Source: Paramacrobiotus metropolitanus (Eukaryota; Tardigrada; Eutardigrada; Parachela; Macrobiotidae). From it: 64,000 nt of DNA. This document shows, piece by piece, positions 9,979 to 20,439 of this stretch. A program made the position numbers and the translations under genes. The notes under the pieces were generated by a model that saw only the letters and a list, made by a program, of their open reading frames with translations, was not told where the DNA came from and ran no database searches. The DNA lies in NCBI RefSeq assembly GCF_019649055.1, contig NW_026570258.1:868001-932000 (forward strand), given 5' to 3'. The stretch's first letter is position 1. Each line of letters begins with the position of its first letter.

Positions 9979-12430
9979 TCTAAAGATCGCAGTGATCGAA
10001 GAAAATGCGTTTCTTGTCTTAAAAACGATCATCATTTAACGCTGTGTATTAAGTTTCAACTGTGTAAAGCCAACTAACCGAGTTCGTTAACGGAAATGGC
10101 CCAATACAGTACTAGTACATGGTACCAGTTCCGTACATCCACTGAAACGTTCCATTTCGCGCGCCGCAAAGCAATTTTTGTATTCGCTTTATGTCATTCT
10201 ACAGCCAAAGTGTCTTTGTGTTTTGACGTGGAAGCCGTTTGCGCGTAAAACATTCAAATGTTCGTAACTGGAAATCACTGTTGTTAGACTATTTCCTGTA
10301 TACTTTTATCGCCAGGTTTATATGTCTATGTCACTAATATACATATACAAGAAACAGCTGCGGCTTCGCCTCCGCGTTTCTTGTGATCCACTCAGTTAGC
10401 GATTCTGCTCACTGGACAGTAGTGGTAGCTCGGTAACTTACTCACTCAGTTAGCGATTCTGCTCACTGGACAGTAGTGGTAGCTCGGTAACTTACTCACT
10501 CAGTTAGCGCTTCTGCTCATTGGATAGTGGTAGCTCGGTAACTTACTCACTCAGTTAGCGATCCTGCTCACTGGACAGTAGTGGTGGCTCGGTAACTTAC
10601 TCCCGAGCAGAACCTCTCACTGTCCATTCTGCTCACTGGACAGTGGTAGCTCGCTCACTCACAAATACAAATGCGGCTCTTTGCAATTTTAGCAATTGCT
10701 TAGAAGGATGGTCCTGCCAAAATCGAACAGCCTGATGTCCGTATGGTCAATACCTACCATTATATTACGAGTACAAATTTGCCGACAACAAAAATCGAAA
10801 AATTAACTTGTGGTTACGTACTTAATTTTGTGGTTGGTGTTGTACGAAAATAAGTTTAATTTATTCCGTTTAATTTGCGTATTTAATAATTTTTGTTGCA
10901 TATTGTATCCAGGCAAAATTTTTCTAAGTTCCAAGGTCACCTTGAAACTGTGTTGGATCGTTTGCGGCATCGTGCCGGCACGATTCTGATCGAGCGTATT
11001 CAAAAACAAAAGTCATGTGACGCAGTTCTGGACCACGGCCGATCTAACTGTGGTATCAGATTTTTTAAAAAGTTCTTGGTTAGAGAGATCTCTAGACTGT
11101 GGGGAGGCCGCGCGTAATATTGATCTTCTTCCTAATATAGTAAACAATTAGTATTTTACAGTTATTATGTGAATTAGTGGGGCATGCAATAATTGCAAAA
11201 AGCCCTAGGCGACAAACTCACATGCACAGTCGCCACTTGTACGTGAAGTATGAAAACGTGTCTTGGCATGAATTTAAGCTTAATTTAACGCTGACTTATT
11301 AGCAAAAGTTGGCAACACTAACTTTTAAGAAATTTACAACAATCGGTCAAATTTAAATAAATTTTAACATGAAACGCCGCTTCATGATATTATCCTGCCC
11401 TCATTTACATAATTGTATAACTGCATGAAAGTGCGAAATTAAAGAGGCGTTGTGTAATAAAACATACCGTCTTCGCGTGCATAATGACCTTAACCGAGTC
11501 GAGATATGGTTTTGTACAGCTATGATACACCGTTATATACGCGACACATCATGAAGCGACACTTCGTGTTAAACTTACTGCTTAACTAAATTAACTTTTG
11601 ACTGTGTTAAATTAACTTCTACAGACTACAGCTTTAATTTCGCGTCTATTTTTTAATTTTTACTACCCGGTAGTAATACTTATATCCGCAATGTATTAGC
11701 GTTTCAATTTATGCTGATTGATGAGCAACATGTCTGGCCCTCGGGGATAACTGGCAAAGTTGTGCTTGTCAGTCAGACATTGTGACTCATTTTACCCTTG
11801 AAAATTTTCACCGACTAGTAACCTGGTAAACTGGAAATGCGAAAAGCGTTCTTGAAAATTTTCGGCTTAACTTATTGCAGCAAGTAAGGGATCTTTTCAG
11901 AACTGCTGTTGGTCACGAAATAAGAATTTTAAAACCGATGAGCTGTTGATCTCTACTGTTATCATATCAAACGCAGCAAAAATTTAATCAAGACAAACAA
12001 AAAAACCAATATAAAAACAAATACTGGTACTTAAACTACAATTAAAAAGTAAATGGCGGTAGCACATTAAACTCTGCCGAAGAAACTTGGTTGTGTCCGT
12101 GTGTAAAGGATGTTCACTCACTGAACCACCATTAGCATCAGACAGACATAGGAAGCCGTGTTGCTTTTATGATTATTGCAACGCGAAACAAAGCAAGACC
12201 CGCAAGCCACAGTGCATGTGCCAGGAAGTAACTTGTAACTCATGTCACTTTTTACATAAGACGCTCCAGCAGAAACACGAAAGTGGGTGCAGGTGCAGCA
12301 TTGCAGCCACATACTACCTCGCATTATAAGAAAACGGCAAACAGTTGCGGTGCTAATTTCTTAAGAGTAATTCAGTACGTGTTCGGCAGCCGGCCACAAC
12401 AGTCCAAGCAAAGTCCTTGCTTTTGATAAA
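9979..12430. other. Intergenic between paralogues A and B
   Basis: Contains the 54-bp tandem repeat at 10391-10671. The remainder is AT-rich with no supported gene. A short Cys-rich open frame at 12087-12329 was considered and rejected. Confidence 0.5.
10391..10671. repeat. 54-bp tandem repeat, about five copies
   Basis: Units start at 10391, 10445, 10499 and 10550 with CTCAGTTAGCGATTCTGCTC, then CACTGGACAGTAGTGGTAGC. A degenerate fifth copy ends near 10671. Unit length is 54, 54 and 51 bases. Confidence 0.9.
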
Positions 12431-13473
12431 ATGAAGGCGTTTATGGGAGCATATATCCTTTTGGTGTCATCCGTGTTACGATCAAGCGACGCAGCGGAAT
12501 CCGAAAAAGTATGCGGTGGCATGAAAACTAAATGTGACGATCTGGAAAAGACTTTAAATCTCACCCACCAGTGGCCCTACACAGCCAGCTCGCTAGATGA
12601 AAAACGGGATAATGACGTGTTGTGCAGGTAACGTATTCTAACTAAACGCAAATTTTTTTTGAAAAACGGTAAAGGGAAAATTTAGAACGTAACGTACGAG
12701 ATTAATAATAAAATTTTGATATAATTATAAAACAATAACTTTTGTTCTTTATTTTATTATTATTAATGTTGTATCGAAATTTGGCACGGACAAGCTAAAT
12801 GCATGTAACGCGTAAATACTAAATAGCGTGGCATGGCGCTACGTAGTATGGATTCGGCGAAACCCGTGAATTTGTATGTCTCGCTGTAATGTGTTAGAAA
12901 TTAAGGGACAAACTTGTATCCCTAATCTGGTATCACTTTCAGCCATTATAGCACAACCTTCAACTGCATACGCCAACTGCGCTCCCAGTGTCCAGTGTAC
13001 GTTAATAAGCACTTGGCTGTGGACCCTGTATACTATAACGAGGCCGCCAAAATGTCTTTGATCAAGCTGTGCACTGTCACAAGTGCCGTACGGATATGGA
13101 ATGCCAAAACGTACTGTAATAAACAAATGGAGAGCAGCGAATTTATAACGCAACAAGTATTGGGACCGTTGGCCTTCGACATCATCGCCCGCGCTGCCAC
13201 AACGGAACCGAAGGCCGTTGCCGCTGTTTGCCAGTAAGTCGGAAGAATGATCCAGTTTGAAGATATACAGTAATTGTGATCAACTACAGATACTTTTGGA
13301 AACTGGACACGCTTACTCCTTTTTTGTAACACAGATTTAACCGCGACTATCTGAAGAAAGTGAACACCGACACTGCTGTGGCTGCGGACCTGAAGTCGCA
13401 CTGTGGACAGGACGCAGTGGACGTGATCAATGCCGGTGCACAGAAGGAATGGCAGGGCATGCGGTGCCGCTGA
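12431..13473 (+). CDS. Secreted cysteine-rich protein, family copy B (three exons)
   Basis: Exons 12431-12627, 12943-13233 and 13335-13473 splice in frame to 208 residues. It begins MKAFMGAYILLVSSVL, a clear signal-peptide core. The protein then follows paralogue A closely (SEKVCGGMKTKCDDLEKTLN, VLCS, NCIRQLRSQCP, IKLCTVTSAVRI, AAVCQ, NRDYLKKVNTDT, SHCGQDA). It ends GMRCR, giving a tenth cysteine that A lacks. Exon 1 is 197 bases in both copies and all splice phases agree, so the pair arose by duplication of a whole gene. Expected to be extracellular; role unknown. Confidence 0.85.
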
Positions 13474-13707
13474 TCCTCGAGCTGAAGATCAAAGCCATCT
13501 TGGGAAAGATGTTTCTAGTTTCTGCAGCGCCGCTGATCGGTATTAGGCATTTCTAGAGCGGCTGTGTTTTAGTGTTTGATACCGTAACAGTGGTAACAAT
13601 CCTGTATTCAACTGACTGAACCGATTTCGTTAAAACAATAGGGTTTGTGGGTTCATTACTTAATCGTACGGTAGGGAAATTTTTCTGTTGATCAGTTGTG
13701 GTATTCT

Positions 13708-13958
13708 ATATACAAAGCTAACTGAGCCGTTTTTTCGGCCAACATCTCCTCCTACACCGTTCGACACTAATTTTAACACGATAGCTCAAAAAATCCCTAA
13801 AAGCATGTAGTTTGCGGCAACGCCTTTCATTTTTCTATCTTTTCGTCCTATGATTTACAAAACGCGTTCGAAACGAATTTCGCTGATTGGCTTATCTTTG
13901 GAAAGCAAAAGAGGATTGGTGTAAAAGCGGAAATTTCGAACGAAAACCGCTGACTAAC
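13708..13958. repeat. Dispersed repeat of about 245 bp, copy 1
   Basis: Shares strings such as CAACATCTCCTCCTACACCG, CACGATAGCTCAAAA and CGAATTTCGCTGATTGGCTT with copies at 15915-16158 (full), about 16316-16411 (partial) and about 16429-16678 (full). No coding capacity. Confidence 0.85.
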
Positions 13959-14336
13959 GACTAATGCCTTACAACATTAAGTATTAACATAGGCCAGGAA
14001 CATAGGAACACTGATTTGCAAAATATCGTTGAAATAGAAATGCGGAAAAGCGTAACTTAAAATATTACTTAGTACTAAACTATACTATTAAGTACACTGG
14101 TGACAGTACTGCACACTTTATTACAGTAACTGTTGTATCTGTAATGTGGCTCCATATCACATGTTGACACGTAGTTTTGCATTAAAGCAATAGGATATAA
14201 CATCAGAAATTACATGCACTTGCTGAACGTAAATAGCCAAATGATCTGTAAAATGTTTATAGATCTGTATTCCTTGATCGAAAACTAAAGTTCAAAATTA
14301 ACAGTGAAAATCTAGTAAGCAAATGTAACCGGAGGA

Positions 14337-15794
14337 TTGGTTACATAAACCACATTTTTCGATACGCTGACTATGGTGCTCGTATGCGATTGTTCGATTC
14401 GCTAGTCCTCTCTCTCATCGATTACTGTTGCTTCATCTCGCATCCGTCACTAAAGCAGTCGGTTAATGCCATCGAACGTTGTCAAAGGCGGTTTACTTAA
14501 ACTTTGCGACTCGGCAACAATGTCTTGAAGTACAAAGAACGTCTAAAAGAACTAAAGCGGGACGATTTAAAAACACGCCGTTTAAAAAAAGCTCTACTTT
14601 TTATGTACAAATTGGTGTTCCGCGTTGTTCCGATGGGTGATCTGATCGTCACACGCTTCGGTTTTCGGTGTCTGTGCTTGAGTCTGTTGCAGGAAACACC
14701 AGAACATCTGAACGTCTTATGCAACATCCGTGTCCCATCCAACCAGCCCCGACAACGATTTGTGGAACAACGGTGACCACCGCCCACGACTCGTATCTCA
14801 ACAACCTCGTGTCCGTTTGGAATGAGCTTCCTTTGCTACCCACTACCTACGTCACGCTGAAGACCTTTACAGAAGCGCTGAAAACAGTGAAACTGGATGA
14901 TCTGCCTTCCGCCAAAACCTTCCTAAAAAGTGCTTAAATTTCCTTTTACTTGTTTTTGTCTTTTTACTACAAAGTTATTATGTGCAATGTATATGTTCTT
15001 GTCTACATACTTTTTACGGTTGCGGCTAAGTTTACAACGTCACAAAAAGGCGATTACGTGCGTAAGTGTCCTTGCTTTCCTTTTTCCCACGATTTTATTT
15101 TGAAAATTTCCGGAAATTTTTGAAAACTTTAAATGTACAGTACGTGGGTTTTGGTTTTATGCATCGACCCCAGCGCGATCGCCTCCCTCCCTTTTTGTTT
15201 TTCCACAGTTATATTCACTTACCGCAACCGAAACGATAGAAACCACTTCATTTCTTTCTTTTCTTGGGCTGTTATCTGTTAACAAGAGTCTTGCTCTCTT
15301 TGTTGCATACTGACCTTCATGTTCCGATGTTCTCATGTTATCAGTTAACGATGTTTCTATGTTGTGACTACTTTATGTTGTTCTTGTTAGAAATTATATT
15401 ACCAATATAATATACACTCATAATGTGTCATCTACTTGTGAACTATGATCATTGTCTTACTAGCTGATCTGTGAGTGTACGGTGCACCCAGGTCACCAAT
15501 CCCCTTGTTTATCAGATGTTTAGGTGCAGTAACTTACTAATATCGTGAATGTACCTAGTGCTATATAAGAAACCTGCTTGTATAACGTTGATGAACAGAA
15601 CATAACAGAACAACACCAGTGTGTGCGACGCTTCCGGTTTCTGTTCCCGGGACTATAATAATCTCCTAATATAAATTCTAACAGTTCTGAACAATTTTGT
15701 CATGTTTACTATAAACTGTGTTACTGTCTAAAGCCTAGAGGGGGCACCTGCTCCGTGCAAGGACAATAAACTCCATTATTATTATTATTATTAT
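14337..15794 (+). mobile_element. 5'-truncated LINE with (ATT)n tail
   Basis: Bases 14337-14937 encode the C-terminal end of a non-LTR retrotransposon reverse transcriptase (Jockey/CR1-like style). Visible pieces include LIDYCCFISHPSLKQ, ERCQRRFT, KYKERLKELKRDDLKTRRLK and, in another frame, LVSVWNELPLLPTTYVTLKT. An internal stop near 14497 and a frame change near 14660 show it is dead. About 840 bases of 3' untranslated sequence follow, ending in ACAATAAACTCC and an (ATT)n run at about 15774-15794, the usual tail of such elements. The catalytic palm and the endonuclease are absent, as expected for a 5'-truncated insertion. Confidence 0.8.
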
Positions 15795-15914
15795 ACGAAA
15801 CTAAAAGGAAATTCTACGGCGGACACTGCAGCATTTACTCGTTTTTCAGGCGGGACTTTCGGCATTCTGTCGTTTATAATATGAAATAAAGTCCATCCGG
15901 CAATAAGAAACCTT

Positions 15915-16678
15915 ATTACGTTTTGCGGTTTTTTGTCCAACATCTCCTCCTACACCGTTCGACACTGATTTTTACACGAGAGCTCAAAATATCCCTAAAA
16001 GCATGTATCTGTAGTTTGCGTCAACGGCTTTCGTTTTTCAATCTTTTCATCCTCCGATTTACGAAACGGCTCCAAAACGAATTTCGCTGATTGGTCGATC
16101 ATTAGAAAGTAACAGAGGATTGGCGGAAATGCGTAACTTTCGAAACTAAACCGCTGACATATCGCACATGTGCATATGGATATTGTTAAGTCAAAGGGCA
16201 TACACGTTTAGCAAGCACACACACATACATACTCTGTTTGTCCACTGGGATGGTTCATTTTACGGGAATGCAAATTTTTAATGCAGATGATGAAAATAAC
16301 TATTATTTTGAAACTCTTTTCATCCTCCAATTTACACAACACGATCGAAAAGAATTTCACTGTTTGGCTTATCGTTAGAAATCAAAAGAAGATCGACGAA
16401 AATGCGAAACGTTACAATTATTATTATTTATATACAGAGCTAACTTCGCCGTTTTTCTTCATTTTTCTCCTACTCCTTCGGCGCTGATTTTCTCACGATA
16501 GCTTAAGGAACGCTTAAATCGTGTTATCTGTCTTTACGACTTTGGTTTTTCGATCTTCTCGACATTCGAATTACAAAGCATGACCAAAACGAATTTCGCT
16601 GATTGGCTTAACATATGGTAACTAATAGCTGATTGGCGTAAATTTATAATTTTTCGAACGAAACTGCTAACTCGTAGC
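15915..16678. repeat. Dispersed 245-bp repeat, copies 2 to 4
   Basis: Copy 2 at 15915-16158, a partial copy at about 16316-16411 and copy 4 at about 16429-16678 are all in the same orientation as the copy at 13708. Shared landmarks are the CATCTCCTCC block and the GAATTTCGCTGATTGG block. Divergence is moderate, so they are not a recent tandem expansion. Confidence 0.8.
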
Positions 16679-16704
16679 ATAATATTAGTGCATTTGCGTT
16701 TCTT

Positions 16705-16829
16705 ACTTGTATGTGTACAAATCACGCATACATCTATACAAGTAGGCAAAAGTAGGCCGGGCCAGCCAATGGTAATTGCGAAAACGGCTTAGTTGTATGT
16801 ATGTATGCGTGATTTGTACACATACAAGT
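16705..16829. repeat. Perfect 29-bp inverted repeat
   Basis: Arm 16705-16733 (ACTTGTATGTGTACAAATCA...) is the exact reverse complement of 16801-16829, with a 67-base spacer. It may be the ends of a very short TIR element. Confidence 0.9.
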
Positions 16830-17144
16830 TGCAGCGCTAAAGCACTATTATGTGAGCGACATGTTATTTAATTGGCGGAAAGTAGGAAAGGATAACTGTA
16901 CTTTACGGGGAAGGTACGTATTATTAAAATGAAAGAACATTTACTCGTAGCATTTACGTGGCACACGATACAGTACTCTAGCTGTACAGTGCATTGTCTG
17001 CTACGGCAATTTTTAATGATTAACCACAAGGAATACAGGTTTCGAACAAAAAATCCGCACAACAGCAAATCTACCAATCCTGAAAACATGATAAACGAGA
17101 CTAGCGAAAGTCTAAAAGACAAAACCCCCACATGTCGCACAAAC

Positions 17145-17505
17145 TAGGTCACTGGTTAACGGTCGAAACGCAAAGCGTTGAATTAATAACCCCAGATCAC
17201 ATCGTGCGCAACAAGCAGAAAATCCATCTCCAAACTTCCACGTCCCATTCGCCAGTCCACAGAGCTCGGAAATTCACCGTTCAGGAGGTTCATGAAGATG
17301 ACCAAAGGCAGCTGAATGAAATGAGAGAAGCAGAAATGAAAATGCCAGGTTCCACCAGGGTTCCAGAGTCCAGATCCACGGTTCCCAATCTCACCAGACC
17401 CGGAAAAAGCCCGCACGGAACGCCAAAGCACTGCACTAGCTAGGTCACTGGTTAATGGTCGAAACGCAGAGCGTTGAATTACTAACCCCAGATCACATCG
17501 AGCAC
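17145..17505. repeat. Two direct repeats of about 60 bp
   Basis: About 17145-17205 and about 17442-17502 both read TAGGTCACTGGTTAA-GGTCG, then AACGCARAGCGTTGAATTA and CCCCAGATCACATCG, with a few differences. The repeats are roughly 296 bases apart. The intervening sequence is open on both strands, but I see no recognisable protein. Small perfect hairpins occur downstream at about 17746-17780 and 17842-17863. Confidence 0.8.
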
Positions 17506-17959
17506 AGCGCCCAGAAATCCCCCGCAGTCTGCCTCCGTGGCCGGCTAAATCTTCCCCGCGGCTCAAACTCCAGCCTCCGCAGGGCTGCATAGAAAAGACA
17601 GGGAAAGGGTGCGACATCAGATCAACAGTCATGAGTAAGAGCAGTAATGAGTATCAAAGGAATGGAGAAATGCGCTGGAAGACAGCAAATGAGGCGCTCC
17701 AGTAACGACGGGTTCGTGGTGAATGAATGCGCGAGATGGTTCGTCCCTGCCAATCTGGTTTGAACCAGAAATGGCAGGGCTTCTTATTTGGTCGAAAAAG
17801 ATTACCAAAAATTACTTGGATCGCAAGAAAAAACCAGAACTCTAGACAATTCTGTCTAGAGAAAAAATGATGCGGTTTAAAAAGAAGGGAATACGATGAG
17901 CACAATAAATGTCCCTGTAATGTGCAAATTTTCGACTGCAAGATATAATTTCCTATGGT

Positions 17960-18420
17960 ATTTTTGCCGGTGAGACAGAAGGGAAGGGATTTTCGCCGGT
18001 CAGATAGAAGTACAGGGATTTTCGCCGGTCAGATAGAAGTACTGTACTGTTACCCTGCACTTGCCGAAATTTTGTACAGTATGAGCCGTACGATACTGTA
18101 GCTGTGTCGCCTGTGTGAGAGCTAAAGCCTCTTGCGTTCAGTCAGCAGACAGCCGCATGCACGCAGTTGCAGGCCCAGTATGTGAACCGTGAATGGCGAC
18201 TGAACGCGCTCGTACAAGGTACGTCTAATTGAACCACTGAAACTTTCGGCAAGTGCAGGGTAACAGTACAGTACAGTGATATTCACCGGTCAGATAGAAG
18301 TACAGGGATTTTCGGCGGTCAGAAAGAAGTACAGGGATTTTCACCGGAAAGAACAGAGGTGTAAAAATTTTCGCCGGTCATACGAAAAAAGTGAATTTTT
18401 TTGGTCAGACAGAGGAGGAG
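17960..18420. repeat. Tandem repeat of about 34 bp, interrupted by a MITE
   Basis: Units of the form GGGATTTTCGCCGGTCAGAT followed by AGAAGTACA occur at about 17985-18040 and resume at about 18272-18400. They become degenerate toward the right end. The interruption is the element at 18042-18271. Confidence 0.85.
18042..18271. mobile_element. 230-bp MITE with perfect TIRs and TA target duplication
   Basis: Terminal inverted repeats of about 28 bases (CTGTACTGTTACCCTGCACT...) at 18042-18069 and 18244-18271 match perfectly. TA dinucleotides flank both ends (18040-18041 and 18272-18273). Removing the element and one TA restores the host tandem-repeat unit CAGATAGAAGTACAG, so the insertion site is defined to the base. 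No coding capacity; the TA duplication fits a Tc1/mariner-type transposase acting in trans. Confidence 0.85.
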
Positions 18421-18429
18421 GGATTTGGC

Positions 18430-19335
18430 CGATATGTTATTAATAATTGTTTTGGCTGATATGTGTAATTGACTCAACCTTTGGAGACGACGATTTACAC
18501 GAAACAAAATTTACACTTTCAACCGTCTACCGAAATAACTAACTGACATAGCTGAATTCTATAGCATTGAGTACTTAATGACGACAGTGACAAATTCAAA
18601 ACAAACCGCATTTCCGATCCAGATAAATTCCGTTTCCTGATTCTTTACAAAACTACCACATTACTTTCTTCAATTCTAAAAATTCTCAACTGAGGCCGGA
18701 GGCCGAGGTTGAGCTGGTATGTACAATACGTACAGCAGTTGACTGTGATTACTAAATTAGTGTACAATGTCGCTGTACTGTATACCTAGCAACCGATGTA
18801 CAAGTGCTTATTGTCATTACTCAATTATTGATTAGTTATTAGTCGTACTAGCCGCGAGTTGGTTAATAAAATAATAATTATATTAACCGCTAAGTACGCT
18901 ACATCAGTCTTGTATGCGGGGGAAAAAGGCACACATTGGTAGAAGAATTCTTTTACTTTGTATTTTAACGGAAGTAACGAAGCAAATGAATCAGACAACC
19001 GACAGCTACAGAATGCACTAAAAGCACGATATTTTACTGTCGAAACCATCGCAGTTTGAAATTGTACAGTAGACGTTTAAGAATACTGACTGCCGCTGTG
19101 TGCACCTGTTGGCCGACTGTCAAAGCATTTCGTCCAGTGAATGACGAAATTCCGAACGGAAGGCAGCGCGTAATAGTATTCCGCAAAAAGAACACGAAAT
19201 CAAACTTTAAAAAAATGAGCAAGAATTAATTTTTATGGAATTGACTGTAGGGAACAAGAGCATCGTGTAATGATTCGTGTAATATTACAATTCAAGGTGT
19301 GTCGTCTAGTAGCATTAGCATATTGTAGTGGATGT
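18430..19335. other. Intergenic, no supported features
   Basis: AT-rich unique sequence with short chance open frames only. Confidence 0.5.
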
Positions 19336-19339
19336 GCGC

Positions 19340-19545
19340 AGTGTCGGAGGATAAAGGTGGTAAGAGGTGCAGTATCGGAAATTAAAGGTGGTAAAAGGTG
19401 CGATATCGGCGGGTAAAGGTGGCAAGAGGTGCAGTACCGGAGGGTAAGGTGGCAAGAGGTGCAGTATCAAAAAGTAAAGGTGGTAACAGGTGCGGTATCG
19501 ACGGGAAGACGTGCGGTAGTGGCGGGTAAACGCCGTTAAAGGTTG
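19340..19545. repeat. Degenerate tandem repeat of about 36 bp, five copies
   Basis: Units built on GGTAAAGGTGGTAAGAGGTG followed by CAGTATCGG recur from about 19340 to 19545 with substitutions and small indels. Confidence 0.8.
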
Positions 19546-19936
19546 CTTAGCAGTCGCGTATGATGTTTAAAACGCGGGCCTTCACCAAGCTATACCATAG
19601 TTTTCCCCGACGTGTGCCTACCCTCGCAAAATAGCTGTTATACATAATTGCTATAACTAGTAAAAAGCGTTATAACTGATTCGCCTAATTATTAGGAAGA
19701 CCTCTTTTGCTTTCAATTTTCGTCCCAAAAATTCTTACACACATTTGGTGGAGAATTTATCAAAAGTTTTCTAAGTTTTGAATTCACCGTCTTGAAGTAT
19801 TAAAATTTGCGATAAGTCAACCCGATTCTACGAGCGTGATGAACGTAAATTGCACATGCAGTTGTGCACGCGTTACTCCACAGGATGTGATGTGTTTAGT
19901 GCACGTAAGTATCCCTAATGCGGTATCCCTTTTTAG

Positions 19937-20430
19937 CCATGCTAACGTCATCTACAACTGCATACGTGAACTGCGCACCCAGTGCCCGGTGTCGTCAGAG
20001 AACGCTTAAATGTAAACCCGTATATTATTACGAGACCGCCCAATTATCCGTGATCAAGCTCTGTACCGTCGCAGGCCCGGTATGGGTATTGAACGCCAGA
20101 GCGTACTGTCATACCGACACGACAGTTTCCTAAAGGGTTTGGTACTTGGACCGGTGAAATTATTTTCTCATCCTCTTCAGAGTTCAGGGCGACAACGGAA
20201 CCGAAGGGCGTTGCCGTTTTCTGCCAGTAAGCACGACAGAATAGCACCAGGTGTGGAAATTTGGATAATAGGAAACTGTTTTTGGATAATTAGCCATTTT
20301 TGATTTCGGTTTGCATTTTAGACTGAATCGTTACTATCTGGCGAGAGTGCACTCTGATATTGAATTGGCTGCGGAACTGACATCGCGCTGTGTACAGGAG
20401 GCATTTAATGTACAGTAACTGTTTTAAACG
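19937..20430 (+). pseudogene. Decayed third copy of the cysteine-rich family
   Basis: An acceptor (TATCCCTTTTTAG) precedes an exon-2 remnant. It is homologous to copies A and B (NCIRELRTQCP, ETAQLSVIKLCTVAGPVW, NARAYC). Relative to B there are two single-base deletions, near 19992 and 20026. A premature stop follows at about 20130. The exon-3 remnant (about 20322-20430) keeps NRYYLARVHSDIELAAEL...RC, then decays. The end of the upstream intron is also homologous, but no exon 1 was found. This is a dead or truncated duplicate. Confidence 0.75.
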
Positions 20431-20439
20431 CGGGAGCGG

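Noticed and set aside
12087-12329. Cysteine-rich 80-codon open frame upstream of gene B
   Set aside because: No signal peptide, no regular cysteine spacing, no relation to the neighbouring family.
17183-17632. 149-codon minus-strand frame and overlapping 103-codon plus-strand frame
   Set aside because: Both lie across the direct-repeat region, and neither has domain-like features or splice signals.
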